Positions 8,694 through 18,650 are shown, counted from the stretch's first letter. The stretch: DNA of 45,301 nucleotides from Pseudobutyrivibrio sp. UBA1225 (GCA_002309345.1 DBWZ01000086.1:1-45301), one strand, 5' to 3'. Notes: generated from the letters alone by a model not told the origin. Translations and numbers: made by a program.

Positions 8694-9935
8694 CTACATA
8701 TTCATCTGCATTATTGCAGGTACCACCAAAATTACGATTACTATGAAAAGCATTCCCGCCATGGGTATAAGAAGCTTTGTCGATGCTTCTTCGCCTGCCC
8801 TTAGTGCCCTTTGTTTTCGCATTTCATAGGCGTACTTTTCTTCTTTTTCTAGGCAATCGATAAGGTCCTTTGATCCCTTTCTAAGGTTCTGAATTAATAA
8901 CATAGATAGCTTTCTATATTCTTTGCTTTCACTGTTTTTTCCAAGCTCTTCTAGTGCTTGAATTTCACTTAATCCATCAGCCATTTTTCTGTATGTAAGA
9001 ACTATATCTTCAAAACCTGCTCTGGTATTCATCCCTTTTTCTTTTACTGCCTTTATATATTTGCCAACTATCTTTTCAAGTGCCTTTCTGAAACTCATTC
9101 CAGCCGCCATAAGAATTGATAGTTCACTAACTATAAGAGGATAATCCTGTTCCTTTTCACTCTTCAGACGCTCTAATTCCAGTTTGCCATCTCGACGTTT
9201 TCCTATGTATATTCCAACAACAGCTACTAGTCCAAGCAAGATTACATGAAGGCCTCTGTAGTTCATCTTTTCCTTCCAGATAATTTTTATCTTTTCAACC
9301 TCCTTTGGTAGTTGAAGCTTTTTATCTGCTCTTGTTTTCTTATCTTGCTGCTGAACCTGGCGAGATATTGCCTCCAATTGACCGTCCAAGGTCTTCATGG
9401 ATTTTTGAATTGCAACCACCGAGAAGCTGTACAATCTTTCGGCCTCCTCGTATCTAAGAACGGCTGTTAGACCTACCACAGCTCCCTCGGGAGGGATTTC
9501 CTGACTTCGTATTTTTCCATTTTTTTCAAAATAACCGTATTGATCAAACTTCCACTCTGCCGTGATAAGACCATCTACATAACTATCCTTCAAGGACAAA
9601 TCGTATGAAACTTTGTCCGCCGATTTATTCCTTCCCAAATAGGTTTTTTCTATCTCTTTGATAGCCATATCAAATTTCTTTTCAACATCCTTTGGAGACA
9701 GACTTATCTCAGTAACGTCCACTGTCATACTTTGTTTTTGATTCAAAAATTCTAATTCTAAGTCCTTGGTGACATTACCCTTTCCGGCTTCGTTTCTCTC
9801 AATTGTTCCATCAAAGTCTACTCGTGTTTTTATGTAATCTGATATCAATAAAGCAATACCAAGTATTAAAGTTACTGCCAGAATCTCTATCAGTTGTTTC
9901 TTTGAAGATAAATCAATATTTTTGCGCAAATTCAC
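8694..9935 (-). CDS. TadC-like type II/IV secretion platform protein
   Basis: A 413-residue membrane protein. It has an N-terminal helix (about 15-32), a large extracytoplasmic segment to about 225, another helix (HVILLGLVAVVGIYIG), and a T2SS-F domain (YPLIVSELSILMAAGMSFRKALEKI). It ends in one strongly hydrophobic helix (MAGMLFIVIVILVVPAIM). The family forms the inner-membrane platform with TadB that couples the CpaF ATPase to pilin extrusion. The large N-terminal domain is longer than in proteobacterial TadC, as is common in Clostridia. Confidence 0.85.
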   Translation of the reverse strand: MNLRKNIDLSSKKQLIEILAVTLILGIALLISDYIKTRVDFDGTIERNEAGKGNVTKDLELEFLNQKQSMTVDVTEISLSPKDVEKKFDMAIKEIEKTYLGRNKSADKVSYDLSLKDSYVDGLITAEWKFDQYGYFEKNGKIRSQEIPPEGAVVGLTAVLRYEEAERLYSFSVVAIQKSMKTLDGQLEAISRQVQQQDKKTRADKKLQLPKEVEKIKIIWKEKMNYRGLHVILLGLVAVVGIYIGKRRDGKLELERLKSEKEQDYPLIVSELSILMAAGMSFRKALEKIVGKYIKAVKEKGMNTRAGFEDIVLTYRKMADGLSEIQALEELGKNSESKEYRKLSMLLIQNLRKGSKDLIDCLEKEEKYAYEMRKQRALRAGEEASTKLLIPMAGMLFIVIVILVVPAIMQMNM

Positions 9936-9947
9936 GCCTCCCTATTC

Positions 9948-10724
9948 TTAGACTTTAATATCAATTATTTTTCTACCGACAACTATCAGCACTCCATAAA
10001 TAATCAGGCAGATAGTCATTAATATAACTCCCACAACATTTCCATATAGTGGCGCTATAAAGCCTCGTGATGTAAGTGAAATATATGCCAATATTCCCAT
10101 TGGCATCACACACATTACCTTTAACTCTAATCTCTTTTCAGTTGTGATGGTTTCAATCTCTTGCTTAACAGATAGATTCTCTTCTATCTTTAGCGCCGTC
10201 TCCCTAATATGTTTTCCATAATCTCCACCGCTTCGTTTTGCAAATGAAATGATGTCAGCTAAACTTACCGCCTCTTCCAAATCTATTGCTTCAGCAAACT
10301 CGTTGAATGCCTTTTCCAGCTGCATATTCATAGAAATTTTTTGGTTCATCACATGTATATGCGGATGAAGATAGGCCTTTGGATACAACTGCTTCAACTC
10401 GTTGGCAGAAAGAAGAATTGCTCGCTCTAAGGAATAACCAGCCTGAAGTCCTGACACTATCAAATTCATATACTCCTTGAATTCCATAGCAATTTTTGAT
10501 TTTTTATCTTCGTCTCTGGTTGTTCTTTGGAGCTTTAGCCAAAAAGGTATTACTGCCATTCCAACTAATAATCCCCAAACCGATTTATAAAATAGATATG
10601 CAATTATCATCGATATCCCTAATCCTTCAAGGATGAATCTGATATCTTCTCTTGCTACGCGTCTAAGCTTAATCCGCTTGCCAGCAGCTTTTCTGTGTGA
10701 ATCAGGCTTCCTACCTTTTCCCAT
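9948..10724 (-). CDS. TadB-like platform protein (T2SS-F domain)
   Basis: A 258-residue membrane protein with a basic N-terminus, a helix pair (ISMIIAYLFYKSVWGLLVGMAVIPFWL), a T2SS-F cytoplasmic domain (KEYMNLIVSGLQAGYSLERAI) and two C-terminal helices. It partners with the TadC-like protein in the pilus inner-membrane platform. The assigned ATG overlaps the end of cpaF by 70 bases; AAGGA lies about ten bases upstream. A later start would cut into the basic tail, so I keep this one. Confidence 0.85.
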   Translation of the reverse strand: MGKGRKPDSHRKAAGKRIKLRRVAREDIRFILEGLGISMIIAYLFYKSVWGLLVGMAVIPFWLKLQRTTRDEDKKSKIAMEFKEYMNLIVSGLQAGYSLERAILLSANELKQLYPKAYLHPHIHVMNQKISMNMQLEKAFNEFAEAIDLEEAVSLADIISFAKRSGGDYGKHIRETALKIEENLSVKQEIETITTEKRLELKVMCVMPMGILAYISLTSRGFIAPLYGNVVGVILMTICLIIYGVLIVVGRKIIDIKV

Positions 10725-11872
10725 TTCCCTACAATCCTTCCTTCTTTTTCTCCTATCTCTTTAAACCTATATAAAGGATTCAACTTTATCTCATTATTTT
10801 CTATTCCATTAATCTCTGCGATTTCTAGAAGCTTTCTACTTTTATCACGCAGCCTTCCCAGTTGAACAATGACATCTATTCCAGAAGCAATCTGTTGTCT
10901 TATTGCAGGCAACGGTATTTCTGCTCCCATCAAAACCATAGTTTCTAATCTAGATAACATGTCCTTACAGGAATTACTGTGACCCGTTGAACAGCTTCCA
11001 TCGTGCCCAGTGTTAAACGCTTGAAGCATTTCCAAAGCCTCAGCTCCTCTGCACTCCCCCACAATAATTCTATCTGGACGCATTCTTAGGCTAGATTTCA
11101 AAAGATCTCTAATAGTTATTTCATTCTTTCCCTCAAGATTGGCATTTCGTGCCTCAAGACGAACTAGGTTTTCGACCTTTTTCAACTGTAGCTCTGCTGA
11201 GTCCTCTATCGTGATAACTCGCTCATCCTCTGGAATAAATTCTCCCAAAGCATTTAAAAATGACGTCTTTCCGCTACCTGTTCCGCCCGACACAAAAATG
11301 TTGTATCCAGCCTGAACAAGCTGTTTTAAAAAGTGAATTTGTTCCTGGGATATAGAGCCATAAGACTCTAATCTTTCCATTGTCATTTGTTCTTTAGGGA
11401 ATTTTCTGATTGATAGAATGCTGTGATCTACAGCCGCTGGCTTCAATACGATATTTACTCTTGAGCCATCTTCAAGTCTTGTGTCAACAATAGGATTTGA
11501 TTCATTTACAATCTTATTGCTGCTTGCAACGATATTTTGAATGATATCGTTGAGTTTTTCTTCTGAGGAAAACTTTTCCGTTGAATGTATTACCTGTCCT
11601 GCTTTTTCTATAAATATATTATCAGGACCATTTATCATTATTTCTGTAATCTCTTCATCGGCCAATAAATCCTCTAAAACATCTAGTTTTCTTAATGAAT
11701 TAAAAACATGATTTTCTATCCTCTGACGTTCGGTTAAGGAAATAGGTATTTCTTTAGAATGAATTATTATCCTGTTTTTAATTAACTGAAGTATTTCTTC
11801 ATCTGTGACATCGTATGTTAAATCTATTTGATTCATTACCTCGATGCGTATCTGTTCTTCTATATTATCCAT
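10655..11872 (-). CDS. CpaF/TadA-family pilus assembly ATPase
   Basis: A hexameric secretion ATPase (about 405 residues) that powers Flp pilus assembly at the cytoplasmic face. Walker A is SGGTGSGKTS (about residues 195-204). It also shows RVITIEDSAELQL (Asp box), GECRGAEALEMLQAFNTGHDG (Walker B and His box), and an N-terminal domain with the LRKLDVLEDLLADEEITEIMING hallmark. I prefer the ATG at 11872, which overlaps the stop of the TadZ-like gene, over an in-frame TTG three codons earlier. Gene order TadZ-CpaF-TadB-TadC is the canonical Tad arrangement. Confidence 0.93.
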   Translation of the reverse strand: MDNIEEQIRIEVMNQIDLTYDVTDEEILQLIKNRIIIHSKEIPISLTERQRIENHVFNSLRKLDVLEDLLADEEITEIMINGPDNIFIEKAGQVIHSTEKFSSEEKLNDIIQNIVASSNKIVNESNPIVDTRLEDGSRVNIVLKPAAVDHSILSIRKFPKEQMTMERLESYGSISQEQIHFLKQLVQAGYNIFVSGGTGSGKTSFLNALGEFIPEDERVITIEDSAELQLKKVENLVRLEARNANLEGKNEITIRDLLKSSLRMRPDRIIVGECRGAEALEMLQAFNTGHDGSCSTGHSNSCKDMLSRLETMVLMGAEIPLPAIRQQIASGIDVIVQLGRLRDKSRKLLEIAEINGIENNEIKLNPLYRFKEIGEKEGRIVGKWEKVGSLIHTEKLLASGLSLDA

Positions 11873-12842
11873 AGTTTTCAACCATATTTACACTAAGTAG
11901 CTTCTTGACAAACACTCCTAGATTTCCATGCAAAAGTTCTTCTATTTGATATGCTCCATCAGAAAGATTTCCAGCAGACATTGGAAGTATTACATTTTCA
12001 ACATCTGCTCCCACCTGAATTCTTTCGATGAAATCTAGGAAAAGCTCTTGAGATTTTCTGTAATAATCTCCAGGCTTTCCTAGTACAAATAGTTTATCAA
12101 GTCTTTGAATATACTTATGGAATCCACTTATTGCTCGCCCGAATAAGACTACGATGACATCATATCCCGAGTTAGAAAGCACATCAAAAAATCTACTCCA
12201 GATATACTCGTCTATTTCGCCTATTTCGTTTGGATTAATAAATGGCTCAATATAATCAAAGCCCATGAATGATCTAACATACTCTGATAAATCAGCTTCA
12301 CCTTGTCCCATACTAATCTCATACAGATAATCCATAAGATTTCTTTCACAAGAATTGCCGATTAAATTAGGCAATATAGAAATCTCTTCCAGATCTAAGA
12401 ACAGAACCCTATTGTCGGTTCCATAGATTTGAGTTAGCGCCATTGAAAAAGGCAGCTGTAACTCATGAGATGCAGGTGAATAAACACCCACAAATTTAGA
12501 TGCTCCTTTATTAGACTTTGACTTAGTATGAGTTCTTCGTAACTCTTGTATTCCTTCGATGATGACATCTGCCGATTGATATTTATATATGCAATCTGAC
12601 TCATCATCCTGTTTTTCACTAAGATAGTATTTGTGCTTAACTGTACCTTTGGGTTTGAAACTTGCAATTTCTGCAAAATCCTCAGTCATTAGTGCCACAT
12701 CATAGTCTTTCTCATCACCGTAGAATCCTTCGGTGGTTGTAAAGATATGAACGCTCGCATCTGACTTTTCCATAAGGTATGAAGCCAATTTGATTATGTA
12801 ATCTGACTGTAGATCACATAAAGCTATCTGTAAATTATTCAT
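11865..12842 (-). CDS. TadZ/CpaE-like protein with degenerate P-loop
   Basis: A 325-residue protein in the position of TadZ/CpaE, the MinD/ParA-like localisation factor of Tad pili. Residues about 1-100 look like an atypical receiver domain (MNNLQIALCDLQSDYIIKLA). The ATPase-like half starts near FVGVYSPASHELQLPFSMAL, where the deviant Walker A (KGGxGKT) should be; the lysines and glycines are missing, so nucleotide binding is probably lost or altered. Later strands (NRVLFLDLEE, SGYDVIVVLFG, KLFVLGKPGD) still fit the fold. Its start overlaps the stop of the peptidase gene (ATGA). Confidence 0.75.
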   Translation of the reverse strand: MNNLQIALCDLQSDYIIKLASYLMEKSDASVHIFTTTEGFYGDEKDYDVALMTEDFAEIASFKPKGTVKHKYYLSEKQDDESDCIYKYQSADVIIEGIQELRRTHTKSKSNKGASKFVGVYSPASHELQLPFSMALTQIYGTDNRVLFLDLEEISILPNLIGNSCERNLMDYLYEISMGQGEADLSEYVRSFMGFDYIEPFINPNEIGEIDEYIWSRFFDVLSNSGYDVIVVLFGRAISGFHKYIQRLDKLFVLGKPGDYYRKSQELFLDFIERIQVGADVENVILPMSAGNLSDGAYQIEELLHGNLGVFVKKLLSVNMVENYG

Positions 12843-13333
12843 AAGTAAACCTCCATTATCTGCGTTTGAAACGGCAGCAAAAAAAACGCAGCCGTAATGT
12901 AAAAAGAATAATGGAGCTCTTTTTTTACGAATTGTCTTTCAATAATACAGCGCAAGATTATAGCGACGCCAGCAAGCATCACTGAGGCAGCCATAACAAA
13001 AATCAGATCATCTACACATAGCATAGTAGACATTACCGATATTATCTTTACGTCTCCCATTCCGATTGTCTTCCCACATATTCTCAGCAGAGTGAGAATA
13101 AGAATCGGCCAACCTGCTCTAATAATGAAATAAACAATTCCTAGTGCCTGGTACTCTATTAGGTTCATTATTATTCCTATCAGATACCCAACGACAATTA
13201 GTTGATTTGGAATTTTGTAATACCTGGCATCGCAAATCGAAGCCCACAGCAAAATACTCCAGATCAAAATGGTCTTCGTTTCTTTCACCTCCGTTTCGGA
13301 AGCATTATAGATAGAAATGATTATTTTTAACAT
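12839..13333 (-). CDS. A24-family prepilin peptidase, first gene of the Tad operon
   Basis: A 164-residue polytopic membrane aspartic protease. Catalytic regions are WASICDARYYKIPNQL (first Asp) and GKTIGMGDVKIISV (GxGD with the second Asp). It removes pilin leaders. The ATG at 13333 lacks a clear ribosome site; a GGAGG lies about 15 codons inside but is not well placed for a downstream start, so the start is uncertain. It begins the operon that runs through the FHA gene at 4275. Confidence 0.85.
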   Translation of the reverse strand: MLKIIISIYNASETEVKETKTILIWSILLWASICDARYYKIPNQLIVVGYLIGIIMNLIEYQALGIVYFIIRAGWPILILTLLRICGKTIGMGDVKIISVMSTMLCVDDLIFVMAASVMLAGVAIILRCIIERQFVKKELHYSFYITAAFFLLPFQTQIMEVYL

Positions 13334-13459
13334 AGCGTTAAATGCTAAGTTTTTTTCTGCAGGTGAAAAAGTTTTTTCATTTCGTCGTTATGAATAATTT
13401 AATTTTATTTGCTCTACCCTTTCTTATAACAATCCACCAGCACACACTTTCTCCTCATT

Positions 13460-13496
13460 AAAAAAAGAGGCTCCTTCGTCAAAAGGAACCTCTTTT
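13460..13496 (-). terminator. Intrinsic terminator of fliS
   Basis: A 14-bp stem (AAAAGAGGYTCCTT / AAGGARCCTCTTTT) with a short loop and a T-run on the minus strand, 21 bases beyond the fliS stop codon. It isolates the flagellar genes from the Tad operon, whose promoter should lie in 13340-13460. Confidence 0.9.
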
Positions 13497-13516
13497 GCAA
13501 TGTTCAATTTTATTTC

Positions 13517-13993
13517 TTATGCCCAAAAACCTCTACTCACATCATTTCCCATGAGACTTTCATTTAAAGAGGCTTTGCCATATGTCATACCTGCCATTAC
13601 GTGTTGGGTGTTCTGCATTATAGGAGCTGAAGAGTCCTCCTTTGCGATTTGCTCAAATGCATCTCCCAGTTCATCCATTACTTTTTTAGCTTCTAACAAG
13701 CCTTCTGTATCTGCCTTATATATGGACTTTGCAACGTTTCGCTGTACATAATCGTATAGCGCGTACAGATTTGAGCTCACCTTGTATTCAAAATTCAAAT
13801 CCTTCTGGAGGTGGTTCACAACCTGGGAACATCTCTTGAGTGCCTGTATTGCTTCTTCCACTTGGCCAGCTTCAAAATTGTCTAGCGCGTCAGTTTCGTA
13901 TTCTTCGTATATATCATAAAGAACTGAAATCAAGCCACATCCATTGCTAGACGCTATTCTTAAGGTAAAAGCCGAAATCTTATCTCTGTTCAT
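13517..13993 (-). CDS. fliS: Flagellin export chaperone FliS
   Basis: A 158-residue, mostly helical protein. The N-terminal segment (KISAFTLRIASSNGCGLISVLYDI) and the helical core (QALKRCSQVVNHLQKDLNFEYKVSSNLYALYDYVQRN) match FliS, which caps the C-terminal helix of flagellin and delivers it to the flagellar export gate. It has a longer C-terminal tail than the ~125-residue enteric FliS. It lies just downstream of flagellin on the same strand, with AAGGAGTGA before the ATG. Confidence 0.85.
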   Translation of the reverse strand: MNRDKISAFTLRIASSNGCGLISVLYDIYEEYETDALDNFEAGQVEEAIQALKRCSQVVNHLQKDLNFEYKVSSNLYALYDYVQRNVAKSIYKADTEGLLEAKKVMDELGDAFEQIAKEDSSAPIMQNTQHVMAGMTYGKASLNESLMGNDVSRGFWA

Positions 13994-14054
13994 AAACTAT
14001 CACTCCTTTTAAGGCTAAATATAGCTTGTTACGCCTTGAGTGCTTTTTCAGATA

Positions 14055-15641
14055 TTACTGAAGAAGCTGAAGAGCTAACTGAGGAAGTTCGTTTGCCTGT
14101 GCAAGTGCTGACATTCCTGCTTGCTCTAATACGTTGAGTTTTGTGTACTCAACCATTGTTGTTGCCATATCAGTATCTTCTATTCTAGAGATAGCTGATG
14201 TCATGTTCTCTTCTGTTGCATCAAGTGATTTTGTTGTGTGATCTAGTCTGTTCTCGTATGCACCAAGCTGAGAACGTACAGCAGTTACATAGTTGAGGGC
14301 TGTTGCAAGGTGATTCATTGCATCCTCTGGTCCACCCTTCTTTGTAACATCAACGTCATCTATATACATAAACTCTGTTGTTACTGCCGCAATTCTTACG
14401 TCCATCGACTGACCTTTATTGGCACCTACCTGCAAAGACATTGAACCAATGTCTGTTACATTGAAGGTGATTCTTCCTTTGTCAGTTGCGCTTGAGTCTG
14501 TTGTCGCATCAAATCCTGCCTCGGCATAGAATGAAAGCTCAAAGCCCTTTGTATCCTTGACAGTGATATGATTGCCATCGTAATTTACAGTCGCCTGCTT
14601 TCCAAATAGTGATGGCACTGCAGTCTGGTCCTCTGTGTAGAGCTCTACAACTGCATCCTCGCCAACCTTTTCTATAACAGGTCCGTTTTCACCAATTGTA
14701 AAATCTGCTGTGTCAAATCCAAGTGCCTTTGCAAATTCTACACTTGAAAACTCTATCTTAAGATTTGCATTCGCTCCGAATTTTTCTGATTTAATCTCCA
14801 ATGGATACTGTGGATCAGTGATGATTGCTCCACCTTTTTCACATGCATCTCTGAGCTGACCATATACTGATTCTCCACTGGAACCTTGTAATAAGGATAT
14901 GCCATATCCATTAATAGAAATAGAACCAGATATACCAAGTCCTGTTCCTGATGCAGTTTCTGTTCCGTTTTTATCAATTGACCAGCTTGTTCCATCGATA
15001 AAATCTTTGAAACCAGTCATTGCTGGAATGGAGATACTTGTAGTTGTTGTAACGTTCAAGTAATCATTGTTGCTAATCTGCTGGAATGTTTCATTACCTG
15101 CTCCAGAACTAGTTGCCATTCCCTGAGTTGCAGCGCTCTTGATATCTAACTGATAGATACCAGCTGGAACTCGTGTTGATGATTGCATTCTTGTACAATG
15201 CTCTGCATAAATTCTTGAGTCCAATGAGCCATTCAATAGATTGATACTGTTAAATTCTGTTGTATCAGCAACTCTATCAATTTCATCTAACAGAGAGTTA
15301 ATCTCTTTTTGGATTGCTGATTTTTCATCGTCTGAGTTGGTTCCGTTAGCAGCCTGAACAGCAAGCTCTCTCATTCTTTGAATCATTTCTGTCACTTCGT
15401 TGAGCGCACCTTCTGCTGTCTGGAGTACCGAAATTCCATCAGATCCGTTTGTTGATGCCTGGCTCAAACCATCAATCTGCGCCTGCATTTTGGCCGCAAT
15501 AGCTATGCCAGATGGGTTGTCTGACGCGTGGTTAATGTTAAAACCAGAACTTAACTTTTCCATTACATCTGAAAGGGAACTCTCAGTACCTAGAAGTTGA
15601 TTGTTCGTGATCACCGCTGACATGTTATTGTTAATTCTCAT
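14055..15641 (-). CDS. Flagellin
   Basis: A 528-residue filament subunit exported by the flagellar type III system. Residues about 1-140 are the conserved D0/D1 domain (MRINNNMSAVITNNQL, KLSSGFNINHASDNPSGIAI, NGSDGISVLQTAEGALNEV). The last ~90 residues are the matching C-terminal D1/D0 (NRLDHTTKSLDATEENMTSA, ending ELPQLALQLLQ). Between them lies a variable, surface-exposed region of about 290 residues. AGGAGG precedes the ATG. A sigma-28-like promoter overlaps the end of the upstream gene. Confidence 0.97.
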   Translation of the reverse strand: MRINNNMSAVITNNQLLGTESSLSDVMEKLSSGFNINHASDNPSGIAIAAKMQAQIDGLSQASTNGSDGISVLQTAEGALNEVTEMIQRMRELAVQAANGTNSDDEKSAIQKEINSLLDEIDRVADTTEFNSINLLNGSLDSRIYAEHCTRMQSSTRVPAGIYQLDIKSAATQGMATSSGAGNETFQQISNNDYLNVTTTTSISIPAMTGFKDFIDGTSWSIDKNGTETASGTGLGISGSISINGYGISLLQGSSGESVYGQLRDACEKGGAIITDPQYPLEIKSEKFGANANLKIEFSSVEFAKALGFDTADFTIGENGPVIEKVGEDAVVELYTEDQTAVPSLFGKQATVNYDGNHITVKDTKGFELSFYAEAGFDATTDSSATDKGRITFNVTDIGSMSLQVGANKGQSMDVRIAAVTTEFMYIDDVDVTKKGGPEDAMNHLATALNYVTAVRSQLGAYENRLDHTTKSLDATEENMTSAISRIEDTDMATTMVEYTKLNVLEQAGMSALAQANELPQLALQLLQ

Positions 15642-15723
15642 AGTGCCTCCTATAGCCGTAAAACAAATCTAGCATCCGTGCGGTGTTTAATTGATAAAGA
15701 TCATCCATGTCCTTACACATTTA

Positions 15724-15749
15724 TTATCGGTTGAGATCGGAAATTCTTA
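15724..15749 (-). promoter_or_regulatory. Sigma-28-like promoter for flagellin
   Basis: On the minus strand TAAG (15746-15749) is separated by 14 bases from ACCGATAA (15724-15731). The flagellar sigma consensus is TAAA-N15-GCCGATAA. The -35 box overlaps the stop codon of the upstream gene, and the start of transcription would lie about 70 bases before the flagellin ATG. Confidence 0.7.
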
Positions 15750-18650
15750 ACCTAGAATTTCCGAAATCACTCTGATATATCCGCGGGCAATTCCGTACAA
15801 AGCCTCTGTTTGTATAGCATTGTCCTTAGTCTTGGCCTGAGCAAAATTTCCTAGCTGCCAGTTGTAAACATCGTTTACACTGACACCTATTTCTCGAGTA
15901 AATGAAAAGCTGTAAGCGAAGCCTGTCTCTTCTTCCATAATCTGTGCTATGACAGCTTGCTGCTCTTCAAATCTCTCTCTCATCTGGGCAGTTTCACATT
16001 CAACATTTCCTGTTACCTTACCTGCCTCATAGTGGAAGGTCGTTGATACAGTTCCTGTTGCCTCAAGATAGAGCGCCATCTTGATTAGACCTGATTCCCC
16101 ATTTCCGCGTACGATTCTGAGGTTCATGTTTCCAGCCTCGTCTGCAATCATAATAGGAATATGGAAAGTTTCACCACTGTTAGCCATTTCCTGAATTGCC
16201 CTCGACTGTTGTATAACAAGCTTCATTCCGTCCATGTCAATTGAGCGTACATCTTCCATCTCAATCATGGTCTTCATTACATTCTCGGCCAATACGCCAA
16301 GAGCTTCCTCAGCCTCGGCCATGTCCTCTGGTCCTTTACAAGCTTCAGCAAACTTCTGATATGCCTCATTTATTAAATCTTCTATATCCATATCCTGCTG
16401 CTTAGCTGCTCGACCGTATAAATCTTTTATCACAGTTCCATTATTCTGCATCAATGCTTCAACCGCACTTATCATGTTGGCTGATGTCGGAATATTAAAC
16501 TGCTCTAAAATTCTTTCGACACTTGGTGAAGTGTTTAAAGCCGCCTTCAACTGGTCTGTAACAAAACTGTTGTAGTCTGCCTGTGCTTCATCTGCCTGCT
16601 GCTCCATTGCTTGTGCAAACTCATCTGGGTTCATTTCAAGAATTCTATCTTCCCCTAGCTCATGCATCTTTGCTGGAGTCATAGCTTCCTTGGCATCGCG
16701 ACATCTGTTTGTCATAAATACCTTTTCTATTTGCTCTGTAATAGAAAGGTCTCTTACAACCATTTCATCTAAAGCACCAAACTTATCATTTATCTCATAA
16801 TCTCGGCCAGTATGCTTGCTAGAGCGCACGGCTGTCATAAGATTTCTGAGAGTTACTTCTGTTCCCTGACTTATCAACGCACCAATTGCTGCTCCGTCGG
16901 ACTTATCCACTTGATGGAAAAGTCTGTACACACCGATATATGCATTTCGCTCTTCTTCGGATATATTGTTTGCATGCTCTGCTTTCCATAAGAATTTAGC
17001 AAAGCCTTCCTGGTCAGAGGTACTACCAAGCTCGGCTTTTATCTCCTCCGCCTTAGCTTTAAGGTCATTCATCGTCATGTCTAAAGGATTGTCACCTCGT
17101 TTAATCATTTCAACCACAACCGCCGGTGTCATGCTCTTGAATGTTCGGTATGCAATCTCTGTCTGAGCCTTCATTGAAGTGACAGACTCAGCTGTGATTT
17201 CCATCTGATTATATGCAAGAATACGAACTGCCTTCTGACTAGATTCTGTAATTTCAATATTTAAATCATCAAGAATGTCGTCTACGTTTTGGAAGGCTTT
17301 ATTTATGTTGTCGCCTAAATCTGTTCGCACTTCAGTTCCAACTGCTTCATATGTTGCCTCCATTCTAGAGTATTCTGCTGTGACAGACACACTCACCTCA
17401 TGGACATATGAGAACTGCTCTATGCCGATATTATTGAAGCGACCAAACATAGCCGCAGGGGCAGCTTTAACCTCTGCCATCTCATTCATAACCTGAGTAT
17501 ACAGATTGATGTTGGCATCAGTTTTTTGATCAGAATCTCCTTTTAGAAGAATCTTTAGTAAGCTTGTCTCCTGAAGCTTTAGTTTATCTAACAAATCCGT
17601 TAGGTCTTTTGTGTTTACATCTATACCATTTTTCATCATGGTAAATGTGGATTCGACTGTCATTGTAAGCTGAATTTCTGTCAGCTGACGCTTTGCTGTG
17701 ATTGAAGGAAGCGCATCTACATCCATTCCCATTACTTCCTCAAATGTCGCTCTTGCCTTGTCCATTAAGGAATATCCAGGAATCAGATAAGCATCTGCGG
17801 GTTCTTTTCCCTCGGCGATAATATCTTCGATTGCTGTTTCAATCTGCTGCTCAGAAGGCTTTTCATAATTGTCCAGCTGCACCATGTACTCAAGATGCTC
17901 CTTTGTTACAGGAACATCTTGCTTCATCATGGTTGCCACCATATCTTTTAGTTCCATTGGTGACATTGGTCCTTGCGCAGACTCTAATTGTTCACTTTCT
18001 ATTTCAGCTATAAGTGAATCTAGCTTATCTCCTAGTTTTTCAAGAAGACCTACTATGTCTTCGTCACCTGTTTCCTCCACCTGGTTGGCAGGTGCAGAAT
18101 AAGTAGCATTATATATATTTGTAATTGTCGGTTCCAGCTGATTTTTTACAAGATATGCCTGGGCTTCCACTGGCAGGGTTTCTCCAAGACCTTTTGTCAT
18201 TTCGACGGCCTGTGATATAGAGCCGGACATTGCTTCGATTTCTGCCTTTGAGAGGCCACCCATTTTTGAAATGTCTGCTCCAGCCTTTGCCAGATTCATC
18301 TTGATTTGATCTACTATTGTAATTAAGGTGTGAGCATCCATGTCCATAGGATTTTGTCCCTCTTCAGAAGTCTTTGCTGTTGCATCCTCAGACCATGCTC
18401 TCTCGATATTTTTTACAGACTCAACTGTAGACATGCCAAGAGCTGATGCTTCATTCACTTCTTTAGCGAATTCTTCATCAGTCATCTTTCCTTTGTTGTC
18501 ATAAAATGCATTGTCTACTGACAATGCTTTGAGTTCTGTTTTCTTTGCTTTACTATCATCCTTGATACCGCTGGTGCCAACTCCAAATCCTTGCTCGTCC
18601 ACACCTTCTGTTTTGATGTAATCCGTTACCTTGAGTCCTTCAATATTCAT
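15747..18650 (-). CDS. Large flagellar-locus protein, DUF6240-like
   Basis: A 967-residue acidic protein with no membrane helix or signal peptide visible. It is rich in Met, Ala, Glu and Asp and is probably mainly helical. I think it belongs to DUF6240, a family seen near flagellar genes in Lachnospiraceae, but that is from memory. It lies directly upstream of flagellin and has its own sigma-28-like promoter, which supports a role in motility such as hook-length, export or filament assembly. Residues about 850-960 (FHYEAGKVTGNVECETAQMR and after) recall the C-terminal folded domain of FliK-type proteins. The function is unproven. Confidence 0.6.
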   Translation of the reverse strand: MNIEGLKVTDYIKTEGVDEQGFGVGTSGIKDDSKAKKTELKALSVDNAFYDNKGKMTDEEFAKEVNEASALGMSTVESVKNIERAWSEDATAKTSEEGQNPMDMDAHTLITIVDQIKMNLAKAGADISKMGGLSKAEIEAMSGSISQAVEMTKGLGETLPVEAQAYLVKNQLEPTITNIYNATYSAPANQVEETGDEDIVGLLEKLGDKLDSLIAEIESEQLESAQGPMSPMELKDMVATMMKQDVPVTKEHLEYMVQLDNYEKPSEQQIETAIEDIIAEGKEPADAYLIPGYSLMDKARATFEEVMGMDVDALPSITAKRQLTEIQLTMTVESTFTMMKNGIDVNTKDLTDLLDKLKLQETSLLKILLKGDSDQKTDANINLYTQVMNEMAEVKAAPAAMFGRFNNIGIEQFSYVHEVSVSVTAEYSRMEATYEAVGTEVRTDLGDNINKAFQNVDDILDDLNIEITESSQKAVRILAYNQMEITAESVTSMKAQTEIAYRTFKSMTPAVVVEMIKRGDNPLDMTMNDLKAKAEEIKAELGSTSDQEGFAKFLWKAEHANNISEEERNAYIGVYRLFHQVDKSDGAAIGALISQGTEVTLRNLMTAVRSSKHTGRDYEINDKFGALDEMVVRDLSITEQIEKVFMTNRCRDAKEAMTPAKMHELGEDRILEMNPDEFAQAMEQQADEAQADYNSFVTDQLKAALNTSPSVERILEQFNIPTSANMISAVEALMQNNGTVIKDLYGRAAKQQDMDIEDLINEAYQKFAEACKGPEDMAEAEEALGVLAENVMKTMIEMEDVRSIDMDGMKLVIQQSRAIQEMANSGETFHIPIMIADEAGNMNLRIVRGNGESGLIKMALYLEATGTVSTTFHYEAGKVTGNVECETAQMRERFEEQQAVIAQIMEEETGFAYSFSFTREIGVSVNDVYNWQLGNFAQAKTKDNAIQTEALYGIARGYIRVISEILG

